Source of the DNA: Periconia sp. R9002 | Taxonomy: Eukaryota > Ascomycota > Dothideomycetes > Pleosporales > Periconiaceae | Assembly (NCBI GenBank): GCA_023627715.1 | Contig: JAMAHW010000017.1 | Span: 124,001 to 188,000, forward strand | Direction: 5' to 3' | Length of the DNA: 64,000 nucleotides | Shown here: one piece after another, positions 52,372-62,420 of the stretch | Layout of the letters: every line of letters starts with the position of its first letter | Position numbering within the stretch: position 1 is the first letter of the stretch | Translations under genes and position numbers: made by a program | The notes under the pieces: generated by a model | Seen by the model: the letters and a program-made list of their open reading frames with translations, nothing else | Databases searched by the model: none | Told to the model about the DNA's origin: nothing

Positions 52372-52811
52372 GTGTAACAATCGCTGAACGAGATTTAAGA
52401 TATAGCTCTTACGGGGGATCATCGTAAGACCACTTAAGAGTCGCAATATCTATACTAAAAATCATCAAAAACCATGAAGAGTGATATGTAGGCATCAAGA
52501 AGCCGCTAACCAAAAGCAGTCGTAGTGTGCTTATGGAGGCATGCCAGTAGATGGATGACTCTTCAAACGGACGGTCGGACGATGCAAGTATAATTCTCAC
52601 CATTTTAAACTTCTGGAATTCTTCAGAAAAGTCCGGAATGTTTGAGAATATTCGTGCGTATGTTGCTTGTGGATATATAAGGGGGTGGACTGATGTAGTT
52701 ATACGGAATAAAAATACAGCACTTGAGCTTTCAGTTGTCACTCCATCGAGCCAATAACATCAAATCTGTGCATCCCAAGCCTACCCCATTCACTTTCCAG
52801 ATCGTTACAAA

Positions 52812-53978
52812 ATGGATATAACACCCTTCAAAATCGATATCCCTCAAAGCAAGATCGACGACCTGCGCCGCAGAATCGCAAACACCAACTGGGCTCCAGA
52901 GCTCGATAACGATGACTGGTCCTATGGTGTCAACGGTACATACCTACGCGAGCTTATGTCGTATTGGCAAAATCATTTCGATTGGCGAGCGCAGGAATCG
53001 CGCATTAACGCTTTCCCGCAGTATCGCACTGAGATAGATGGGATACCAATCCACTTCATTCACGTCAAGTCAAAAGGGCCGAATCCGACGCCTATCATAT
53101 TGAACCACGGATGGCCATGGACATTCTGGGATTTCAAGGATGTGATCATGAAGTTGGCGGATCCAGCCGCCCATGGAGGCAATTCTGAGGATGCTTTCGA
53201 TGTCGTGGTTCCCTCCCTACCCGGATTCTGTTTCTCTGGTCCGCTGAAGAAGAATGGGGTCGGATATGTCGAAACGGCTGAGCTGTGGGTGAAACTTATG
53301 AAAGGCCTCGGTTATGAGCGTTTTGTTACACACGGTGGTGATGCGGGGGCGTTTATAAGCGCTCGACTTGGACATGCCCATCGGAAATCTATCATGGGTG
53401 TCCATCTCTCATTCCCCATTCTCCCTGGTGTTCCTCACGACGCTGGCGATCCTACGGACTTCACCCAAGAGGAACTTGAGGCAATTGGAGATCAAAAAAG
53501 AGGTCCCGGGGATTTTGTGCATGTCTTGATCAACAGTACCGACCCGCAGACACTTGCTTGGGCGATGCACGACAGCCCCGTAGGACTGGCAGCATGGATC
53601 CTTAAACGGCGACGGGATTGGAGTGATTGCAAAGGCGATATTGAGAACAAGTTCGATAAGGACACTCTACTTACTTATCTATCGCTCTACTGGTTTACTG
53701 ACTGCTTCATTGGCACCGAGTTATTCTGTAGAGCCTCCAATTTTGCCGCGCCTATGGAGTTGACCAACGACTTGAAACCTGAAATCAGTGTACCTACAGC
53801 TGTTGTCATGCTACCTAAGGATTTAATGCATAAGCCCCGGTCACTGGTTGCTGCGCACACTGATTTGCGCCAATGGACATTAGCTTCATCTGGTGGGCAT
53901 TTTGGGGCTGCTGAGGAACCTGAGTTGATGGCCGAGGATATTCGGAATTTTGTTCGCCCTTTGCGCAACATGAAGTGA
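52812..53978 (+). CDS. Epoxide hydrolase (alpha/beta-hydrolase with EHN domain)
   Basis: Single exon, 388 aa. Residues 1-110 are the epoxide-hydrolase N-terminal domain (FKIDIPQSKIDDLRRRIANT NWAPEL, then YWQNHFDWRAQESRINAFPQ Y). The alpha/beta-hydrolase core has the oxyanion motif NHGWPWTFWDF, the nucleophile elbow THGGDAGAFIS (Asp), and a late SSGGHFGAAEEPE with the catalytic His. This is the microsomal-type/juvenile-hormone-type class that opens epoxides to diols. No membrane anchor is seen, so a soluble protein is likely. Substrate unknown; detoxification or metabolite processing are both possible. An ILE relic begins about 95 nt after the stop, on the opposite strand. Confidence 0.93.
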   Translation: MDITPFKIDIPQSKIDDLRRRIANTNWAPELDNDDWSYGVNGTYLRELMSYWQNHFDWRAQESRINAFPQYRTEIDGIPIHFIHVKSKGPNPTPIILNHGWPWTFWDFKDVIMKLADPAAHGGNSEDAFDVVVPSLPGFCFSGPLKKNGVGYVETAELWVKLMKGLGYERFVTHGGDAGAFISARLGHAHRKSIMGVHLSFPILPGVPHDAGDPTDFTQEELEAIGDQKRGPGDFVHVLINSTDPQTLAWAMHDSPVGLAAWILKRRRDWSDCKGDIENKFDKDTLLTYLSLYWFTDCFIGTELFCRASNFAAPMELTNDLKPEISVPTAVVMLPKDLMHKPRSLVAAHTDLRQWTLASSGGHFGAAEEPELMAEDIRNFVRPLRNMK

Positions 53979-54072
53979 TGGGAAGATGCGTTTCAAGGGA
54001 AGAGGTGGCATAACATGCACATATGAGTGTTGTAGTTACTGTTCCAGGTGCCAGTATGAGGGGACGGCCAGA

Positions 54073-54186
54073 TCGCGTAAAAAGTAAATTAAACTTGATC
54101 GGGAAAATTACAGGGCGATGTTATGGTCGCAAAACGCCACACCCTTAGATGTCTCCATAGCGACTCTATACCTGAGGTATAACACC
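54073..54186 (-). repeat. Introner-like element relic on the minus strand
   Basis: The minus strand reads GGTGTTATACCTCAGGTATA GAGTCGCTATGGAGACATC, then GGTGTGGCGTTTTG and TGTAATTTTCCCGATCAAGT TTAATTTACTTTTTACGCG, parallel in order to the family consensus. No coding sequence flanks it. Confidence 0.7.
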
Positions 54187-54194
54187 TCACCCCA

Positions 54195-54227
54195 CACCAA
54201 TCAATTGCGAAGAAGAAAACACTTTTG
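54195..54227 (+). mobile_element. 33-nt short element with perfect 16-nt target duplication
   Basis: ATAACACCTCACCCCA occurs at 54179-54194 and 54228-54243, enclosing CACCAATCAATTGCGAAGAA GAAAACACTTTTG. The duplication overlaps the first bases of the adjacent ILE relic, so the short element inserted after that ILE. Confidence 0.75.
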
Positions 54228-55294
54228 ATAACACCTCACCCCAAGATCACATTTCCGTGTAATTGAAAAGTGATCAAAAACCTAGAAGTTATTACCTAAC
54301 ACGATATTCAAGCGATGGTATGGCACCGTAAGCGTCATAGACTAACTCCTACGGTATACTCATACGGTACAAGACTCATCAAATCAGGCCCGAAACATCG
54401 CGTGCACATATTGTATGTAGTAAAGCACGTACACACTTGTCACAATAGTTCCGACTATCTCCTCAACTGGCTCCAGGTGAGGTGCTGTCTCTTCTCGCTG
54501 ACAGATTGCAATCCCCACGCTAAGAAACAGCCGCAACCCTGTTCAAAATTCAAAGTCAACATCAGAATAAACACAATCTCTCATAGAACGTAACTAAAGC
54601 AATCATAGCCAGTCAGATTAACGCACTCATTTCCTCAAACCCGCTACATTTTACACACAGAAAAGCGGCGTTTTCTCGGTGGCAGGTCCCTGACTTATAA
54701 TAGACCTCGGACCTTTATATCCAAAACCCGTCAGCCTCAACGGAAATCCCATTCGTTGCATTGTTTTACGGCATCTCCACAACAGGTAATCCGAACAAGT
54801 CAAGCACTTCGAGTCAAGTTCGCGCACACGCATCCCTTGGTCTAATTCAAACGACCCCATGGGGCGGCGGCTCTTCGGTCCACAGGGTTCGGTTGGTCAA
54901 ATTTTCTAAGCCAATGTGGGCATCGTCCCACTTACAAACGTCATAGTACAGCACGCTACCCCGTGCTAAAGGGTGGGGACTTGTGCTTGTCTCCTTCCAA
55001 GGTGAGGCAATGAAAGGCAAAGCGAGCACTGGATTCGGTCAGGCTTAGAAGAGGGCTGGTACCGTATGGAGCTTTCCTTGTCGCGTCGTTGAGAAGCTTG
55101 TATAAGTACCAAGGTCAGTTCTTCCAGTGTTGAGACAGCGGTTGGGATTTCTTCACGTCAGCTTTATTTTTTTATTTTTTGTTCAACTACCATTCAAAAA
55201 TTGAAGGCTGGATGAAGAGGTATTTTCGAATCTGAAATTCCACGAAAACAAATCGGTTCTACGAAATCAGTTCACCCATCCTAGAACCGCCGCC

Positions 55295-57369
55295 ATGAAA
55301 AAGTTCTATGGGTTAACGGGAACCAAACTAAACATCGCCATTGCGATTGTTGCAGGGACAGATTTTGCGCTCTTTGGCTACGGTTCGCATTGCAGAACTC
55401 TCTTGCGCGTATAAGTATTCTAACTCATGGAACAGACCAGGGAGTAACGGGCGGTTTGCTCACTCTCGGCTCCTTTTTACGGGTCTTCCCTGAGATTGAC
55501 GTCGCCCATCCGCCTCCAGGAAGCAACTCCAGTCATACATCGAACATCCAAGGTATAACTGTAGGCGCGTACACGCTCGGTTGCTTCTTCGGCGCCGTCG
55601 CCACGATATTTTTAGGGAACCTTCTAGGGCGAAAACGGACAATCTTCTACGGTAGCGTAATCATGGTCATTGGGGCTACTCTCCAGGCATCTTCTTTTGG
55701 GCTTCCTCAATTTATTATCGGACGATGGATCACGGGATTCGGAAACGGCATGAATACTTCTACGTATGTCTACGTCAGTGCGAAGAGACATGTGGTCAAA
55801 GGCTAACATGCTTAGGGTACCTACGTGGCAGGCAGAGACATCCAAGTCCCATAGACGAGGTCAGATGGTGATGATTGAAGTATGTCGTTCGCGCACGCGT
55901 GAACTATCAAATGTGCTTAAGAGCTAACTAACACACTTGGCAGGGTTCACTCATCGTTTTCGGCGTCATGTTAAGTTACTGGCTCGATCTCGGCTTTTCC
56001 TTCCTTGAGCCTAGCTCGATATCATGGCGCTTCCCCATTGCCTTCCAAATAGTTTTGGCTCTGTTTATTTTGGTGGCTATCCCTGGCCTACCTGAGTCAC
56101 CTCGGTGGTTGATCCTGAAGGGTCGCGAGGACGATGCATTGGAAGTCCTATGCGCACTCAGTGATCTGCCGCCTAACGACAAGAAGATTCAGAGCGAGTT
56201 CCAGGCTTGTAAGGATACGGTATTCGAGATGGCGCAGGGCGGCTTCAGAGATTGCTTCAAGATGAATAGAAACCGAAACTTCCACCGCACCGCTTTAGCT
56301 TATGTCAACCAAATGTTCCAACAGGTACGCACCTTACTGTCAAATCAATGTTGCCATTATCATGCTAACACATTCCTTAGATTTCAGGAATCAACATTAT
56401 TGTATGTTTTCTCCAGTATAAATCGCTTTGGAGCACTGCATACTTTGACCCTCCGAATCTTCGATGTTACAATCACAATATTGCTGCTTGATCTCGACTA
56501 ACTCAGTATAACTACAGACCTACTACGCTGCCACCATCTTCGAGCAAAACATTGGAATGTCGCCCTTCCTAAGCCGGCTTTTAGCCGCTTGCAACGGAAC
56601 TGAGTACTGGATGGCGTACGTCTTTCCTGCCCATCCCCTTTACTCCTACTGACATTGATCGCCACAGATCCTGGATCGCCATATTCACCATCGAAAGATT
56701 CGGCCGACGCTCACTCATGATCTTCGGCGCAGCAGGACAGGCGCTCTCCATGGCCGTCCTCGCCGGCACCACCAGCCATGTGTCTAACGAAATGGGCATC
56801 GCAGCTGCTGTTTTCCTCTTCGTCTTCAATTCTTTCTTCGCCATCGGCTGGCTTGGTATGACCTGGCTGTACCCAGCTGAGATCACACCTCTCAGCATCC
56901 GTGCGCCCGCGAATGCGATCTCGACGACGGCAAACGTGCGTTCACCTTCTATTCTTCTCTTAACGTTTTGAGTAGCCGCTGACTGACTTGGTTCTAGTGG
57001 ATTTTCAACTTTCTGGTCGTGATGATTACCCCCGTGGCTTTCGCCAACATTGGGTATCAAACTTACATAATCTTCGCCGTTATTAACGCCTGCATGGTTC
57101 CAAGCGTGTACTTTTTCTTCCCAGAAACTGCGTACCGCTCGCTCGAGGAAATCGACGAGATCTTCCATAAGACGACGAGTCCTTTCGATGTCGTTAAGAT
57201 TGCTTATGAAGTTCCGCATCGCTTTGATAAGAACGGTGATTTGTTGATTGGTTATGAAGAGACAGAGGAGGGGAGGATATATGCTGAGAGAAGGAGAAGT
57301 TCCGTTGCGGCGGCTGAGGCGCAGACCATGGACAGGAAGGATGAAGGGGTGGAGCATCGCGAGAAGTAG
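55295..57369 (+). CDS. Sugar (hexose-type) MFS transporter
   Basis: Eight exons: 55295..55382, 55436..55763, 55816..55879, 55944..56324, 56382..56402, 56518..56615, 56668..56935, 56998..57369; 539 aa. Exon 5 is a 21-nt microexon encoding ISGINII, the QQ-SGxN motif of sugar porters (FQQ|ISGINII|TYYA). Others: FGYDQGVTGGLL (restored by intron 1), LGRKRTIFYG, the PESPRWLI motif with GLPESPRWLILKGRED, ERFGRRSLMI, and PETAYRSLEEIDEIF at the end. All are sugar-porter family signatures; a proton-coupled monosaccharide carrier in the plasma membrane is likely. PETAYRS replaces the usual PETKGRS. The 115-nt intron after exon 5 shows no clear ILE similarity. It could serve uptake of sugars freed by the nearby GH43/GH92 enzymes. 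Confidence 0.92.
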
Positions 57370-59235
57370 GTTGGAGGTTGACAGGGCGATTAGACAAGAC
57401 ATTTAAAAGACGAAATGATTAGATTTAGATGATGTTTAAATCTCGAGATTTGAGCCTATTAGAAAAAGAGAGTAGGTGACCAGTTACTGTCGTATTCCTC
57501 TTATGATACCACATCTACATGATTCTTATGAAAAATGTACAGAACGGTAACGATCATCATATGTACCTTCACACTCTGCTTAGTAACTATCATACGTGGG
57601 TCATTTACCTTGCCCTTATTTATAGATTGAGTACAAATGAGGAGTGGGACAGTTCTCAAACAGTCTCATACGTACGAGTAATCTCTATAGAAAATCACGC
57701 AGTTGGATAAATTAAGGTCTACTATCACAACCTATAGATATGTAAGTGATATGGTTATATTGTTTCAGAACAGCTGGTCCTATGACCTGTAAAATCCACC
57801 AATATACAGAAACCGGCGTAGCGGGAGGACGTCAGGCATCCAAACGCTGCAAGACGAAGGCAAAAAGCCTTATACTTACTTCCAAACGTTGTTCTGCTCA
57901 ACTTTCCATTCAATATGCAATTCGTGACTCTTTTCGCCATCCAAACGAAATCAAAATTTCAGCATGCAAGCGTCGATCTCTTGATGTTCGTCTGATTTCT
58001 CCGAGTCATGCTCCAAAGACTCAGTACACACATATAGACATAATCTCACCTCGCTGCGTTCTCTTTGCATTCGCTTAAACCGGTAGCCCAACTATCCAAA
58101 CGGCATCTCCATTTTGGAAACCTCAAAAGTGAGTAGACGAAACTTTGACCGCTACGAGCAAATAAACTATGTTACGATTCATATAATCGTAGGCAGTTTA
58201 ACGCTTGCTTTTCAGAACAGAAAACAGAAATGCAAGTATACATGCACGTTTCGATATATTAATCACTCTCCAATACTAAATGCAGACAGTTCGTGTTCTC
58301 AACCTCACCAGAATCGCATCACCGATCGGACCAAAGCTGACATCCAATATACAATTATCCACACATGAAGTTCCTCGCTCACCGATAGGTATCACCCATT
58401 CGCGAGAGCAGTCAGCATCGGTCCTGATCTACAAAGAATACCTGCTTTGAAAAAACGTCGCGTGTACGTGCACTCTAGTTCCTATTTCCCTAGGGTAACC
58501 AATTCTATTTCTCTTACCTTATTATTAAAGCCTGAGGTGAAAGAGAAATAAGATTTTGGTAAAAAAACAAGCTCAAATTTACCCAATCACGGGCCGACCC
58601 GAAACCCGACGTTGCGGACACCGAAGTTCACAGCCTAGAGAACATCCCACGTTCGGCTCCCCGCCTTCCCCCTCTATCAAAAAATAGCCCTCCTCATTTG
58701 ATGGTAACTGATCCAATCCACGTCAAGAATGCTGGCGTCATCAATTGTCAAGGTAATATACCTGGAGCGAGTGATTGGAAATGCGGGGAGATTGATATCG
58801 TTTTGTACGACGTAAAGATAACAATGCGGGAACGAGGGCGATAGATGGCATTTATCGTTGCTTTTCGGAAAAAGACATATACTTATCGAACCTGGTGAGA
58901 CCATGGGGTGCACATGTGGGGGTACAGCGGGGCATCGAATACGAGGGGAAAGGGGCCGTATGGAAAGGGACCGTATATATACAAAGAGACCTAGAAGAGT
59001 CGGGACAGCTCGGGGAAGCTCGGGGAGTTCAATACGAGCGAATTCAATCCTCCGAAAGGCTCGAATACATAGACCCGATAAAGATCGGACATATCGATCC
59101 ATTTGCTGTTTTCCTTATTTTCCTTTCGAATCTCTTTCCTCGCGGTCCGTTCCTGCACCAGTCCTTAAACCTCCCAGTTGAACAGTGACGTACAGAACAA
59201 GGTCTAACAAGCTCATTTGAAGGAGTCTCGCAAAA
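57370..59235. other. Long gene-free region
   Basis: 1.87 kb between two plus-strand genes. Short ORFs (57746-58078, 58677-59102 minus, 58858-59188) lack family features. An imperfect inverted repeat of about 20 nt (CCAATTCTATTTCTCTTACC against GGTGAAAGAGAAATAAGA) sits at 58497-58560. No ILE or short element copy seen. Confidence 0.5.
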
Positions 59236-61145
59236 ATGTCCCCCGCTCAGACTCTCCCGCAAGAAGCCCGAGGATGGCAGCATCTCTCCCTCGAAAAACG
59301 CAACGCCGTACGCTCGCTACTCCCTACCCCAACCCTCCTCCCATCCTCCCTCCTCGACACTCTCCCACCCCTCTCCACCGACCCTCTCTCGCCACCACCC
59401 ACGCCGAATCCAGCGCACTCGGTCCTGCACATCCCTTCGCAATCCTCTGTCCTCAGTCCGCACGAACTCGCCATCACTTCTTCATACACAGCCACGCAGT
59501 TAGTAGAGAAGATGCAAAAGGGAGAGCTCAAGAGCGTGGACGTGGTGGCGGCGTTTTGTAAAAGGGCAAGTGTGGCTCAACAGCTTGTGAACTGTCTTAC
59601 GGAAGTAATGTTTGAGGAAGCGATTGAGCGGGCGAAGGCGTGTGACGAGGTTGTTGAGCGGGAGGGTGGAAAGGGAAAGGGACTGGGGAGGTTGCATGGG
59701 CTACCTATTAGTTTGAAGGTGCGCTGTGATTTCTGTCTTGTGTGGAGTGCCTTTATGATTGCATTTTACGGCTTTCATATCGGGGCAAGTATTCAGGAGA
59801 TGTAAGACACGGTGCTAATAGAATCTGGATAGGACTCGTTCAACGTTCGTGGCGCTCACGCAACTATCGGCTATGTTGATTTCCTAAGTCGCCCGGCCGC
59901 AGCAAGAGACAGCAATCTAGTAGCGCTGCTCCGCTCCGAAGGCGCAATCTTCTATTGCAAAACCAATCTTCCGCAGACAATGATGACAGCTGACACGCAC
60001 AATAACGTATTCGGACGCACGTTGAACCCGCTAAATCTAGGGCTCACGGCTGGGGGATCAACAGGCGGCGAAGGTGCGCTGATTGCTATGGGTGGTAGCA
60101 TAATCGGCCTCGCGACCGATATTGCGGGTAGTTGCAGAATTCCGGCGCTTTGTTGTGGACTATTTAGTTTCAAGCCGAGCGCGGGAAGGGTACCATTTGG
60201 TGGTGGCGTGCCGCCCGGAAGATTGGGAAGTCCTAGTTCGATTGCGCCCGTCATTGGGCCTATGGGGAGGAATGTGAGGGATGCGGAACTCATGCTGAGC
60301 ACAATCATCACGGATGAGACGTGGGAGTTCGACGAAAATGTTTTAGCTGTGCCATGGAGAAAAGTCGAGCCTGTCACGCGGTCCTTGAGGTTTGGGTTGA
60401 TTAGGGGTCACCCCAAACGGCCTCTGCATCCGCCGATCGCGAGAGCATTGCACACAGCGGCTACAAGATTGAGAGAGGATGGGCATGAGATTGTGCTTTT
60501 GGATGACTTGATCCCAGATTTATGGGACGTCTGGACTCTAGCGTGCAAGTTCTTCTCATTGGATCCGAAGCACACGGCTATGGAGATTCTAAAGGCTGCG
60601 GGTGAGCCGCTGGTACCGTCGCTTCAAAAGGTGAACATGGTGGATGAAGAGTGGGAACCGACCATAGATGCGCTGTTCGATATGAATATAGCCAAGTGGA
60701 AGGTGGTCAAGAAATTCCACGACTTGATAGTAGATCATAGGCTGGATGCGGTGCTGATGCCTGGCTATCAAGCCACAGCGGTTCCGCATGATCAATACGG
60801 CGAGGCCATATACACTGCGGTAGTGAACTTGCTCAATGTAAGTATCGAACGGCGCCAAATTCAACCAAGACTGACACATCGCAGTATCCATCGGCCATAA
60901 TTCCGTATCTAAAAGCCAACAGGCAGCTAGACGAGCCTTTCTTTAAGAGCGATGTAGCGTATGAGCCTCCTTGTAAGTGAAATCGACTATCGGGCGCAGT
61001 GTACAACAACTGACTAAATCCAGACAATGCCGAACTCTTCGAAGGAATGCCGGCTCATGTGCAAGTCATGGGGAAGCCAATGCGGGATGAAGAGCTCATA
61101 GAGGTACTGAAAGTGGTTGAAGAGATACTAGGAAAGGATAAGTGA
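59236..61145 (+). CDS. Amidase (amidase-signature family, acetamidase/FAAH-like)
   Basis: Exons 59236..59718, 59833..60837, 60885..60972, 61024..61145 (introns of 114, 47, 51 nt); 565 aa. The Ser-Ser-Lys triad is intact: LHGLPISLK|DSF (Lys, joined by intron 1), GGSTGGEGALIAMGG (cis-Ser) and GLATDIAGSCRIPA (Ser nucleophile, with Cys replacing the more common Ile/Val after it). GRTLNPLNLGLTAGGS and LMPGYQATAVPHD are typical of fungal acetamidase-like enzymes. The N-terminal ~85 residues are Pro/Leu-rich. Family members hydrolyse short amides, formamides or fatty-acid amides; substrate not defined. The stop is convergent with the MMTAG2-like gene. Confidence 0.93.
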
Positions 61146-61398
61146 GACTAATGAAAGGGGTTAACTATGGCCAATTCGATATGAATGAATTGTGTCTATA
61201 CCTGGTGCGATTGGATCGACGTGACCTCTTTCTGAAAGCGCCCACTTTCCATCTGTGTTAGACATTTTCAATAATGAGTACTACCTAGCTCGACAATTCC
61301 AAAATATAAAACAGTTCAAGGCCTGCCCTAGACCATGTCGTATCATCGAAATCTAACTCCGGGAAAAACCCAGCCGCTGAAAAGCGCGTTTAACGAAT

Positions 61399-62217
61399 TC
61401 ATGAATATCTTCTCTCTCGTGGTGACCTGCTTCGGAGCCTCCGGTCGTAGTCTCTCGAACGCGAACGGCGGCGGCCGTCATCTCTCCTTCGCTCGTGACG
61501 GTCGTCTCGTCGTTTATGCTCACGACTTCTCGATCTCCGTCGACGTCTCTCGTGATCGTCGTCCCCGCCCCTTCTCCTTTCGCGCGACCGTGACCGTTCC
61601 CGGCGCCTCTCACGACGATCTCTTGATCGACTTCTCGACCGGTGTCGCCTCCTTCGCCCCTTCTCCTCAACATCTCTGTGCCTGTGGGAGTGTGATTTCC
61701 TCTCTCTCGGGCGTTCCTCCTTTTCATCTTCGCCCTTTTTATCCAACGCCTTCGCTACGTCAGCTTCGTGTGCTTTCTCGCCCAAAGGTGTCAGGTTGGC
61801 ATTGGTAGAGGCTCGTTCAGGAACCGGGAGGCCCATGGCGCGGAGCATAGCGTCTTCCTCGGCCTCCTTGATCTTTCTCTTCTCTTCCGCGAGCTTTTCA
61901 GCAGCAGATTTCTCGGTTTCGGCGTCCGCGTCACCTTTGGCGTACCAGTTCAAATCGCGGCCCTGCTGCCAACGGCCCACAGCTGCGTGATGTTAGTACT
62001 AAAACTTTCGCAATGCTTTTTTTAGAAGAATAGACGTACGCGCCATGAGCGAATGACCCAGGTAATTTTCGCGCTGGGAATCTTGCTTGACATCCTCCCA
62101 TTTGAACTCGGCGCGGCCACCGCTGTCAACATGTTAGCTTTTCCCTCATACATGACTCAGTCTTGACGTATCAACTCACCGACTTCCTTCCTTGCGAACA
62201 GTCTGTAGAAGATCCAT
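61399..62217 (-). CDS. MMTAG2-like RS-rich nuclear protein
   Basis: Exons complement(62180..62217), complement(62040..62122), complement(61399..61982), two 57-nt introns; 234 aa. The assembled start [13 protein letters not shown] then [32 protein letters not shown] and DLNWYAKG is the conserved domain of multiple-myeloma tumour-associated protein 2-like proteins. The C-terminal ~110 residues are Arg/Ser/Glu/Asp repeats ([19 protein letters not shown]), suggesting a nuclear, RNA-processing-associated and phosphorylated protein. Biochemical role unknown. Divergent from MED6 over 203 nt, so the promoters overlap. The plus-strand ORF over the RS region is a shadow. Confidence 0.88.
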
Positions 62218-62420
62218 GTTTAGATGTGTGAGTGAGGACGTGTTGAGGAAGTTGCGGAGTAAAGACGGAGGTGCCTAAGTGATTTATCGATAACGCATTT
62301 GGCGTGGAGCTTGGGCCACCTCCACTCCACTTCATCACTTCCTTCTGTCCCCAACCCCACGACAAAACTTCAAAGCAGTTCCATCCACGTACCATCAGCA
62401 ACCCTTCAGTCGCAATAATA
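62218..62420. promoter_or_regulatory. Compact divergent promoter, MMTAG2-like / MED6
   Basis: Only 203 nt separate the two divergent start codons, so both promoters must share it. The frame upstream of the MED6 ATG stays open but is not conserved. Confidence 0.65.

Larger units (their letters stand above)
51909..52811. other. Intergenic with 54-nt element and full-length intergenic ILE
   Basis: About 900 nt. It contains the short element 51948-52001 with a perfect target duplication, tandem AACGTTAT-type repeats (52180-52225), and an ILE at 52246-52371. The last ~440 nt should be the epoxide hydrolase promoter. Confidence 0.6.
53979..55294. other. Intergenic with reversed ILE relic and 33-nt element
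   Basis: 1.3 kb. The ILE relic (54073-54186, minus) and the short element (54195-54227) are at the left. Small ORFs at 54315-54593 and 54651-55029 show no family features. The right end should be the hexose transporter promoter. Confidence 0.55.

Noticed and set aside
56403..56517. 115-nt hexose-transporter intron as a possible ILE
   Set aside because: No convincing match to the family modules.
58677..59188. Overlapping ORFs upstream of the amidase
   Set aside because: Low complexity with internal GGGACCGTAT-type repetition and no family features; probably promoter sequence.
59719..59832. 114-nt amidase intron as a possible ILE
   Set aside because: Length is similar to diverged ILEs, but none of the head, middle or tail modules is recognisable.
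61335..61808. 157-codon plus-strand ORF over the RS-rich gene
   Set aside because: Antisense of Arg/Ser repeats; no independent evidence.
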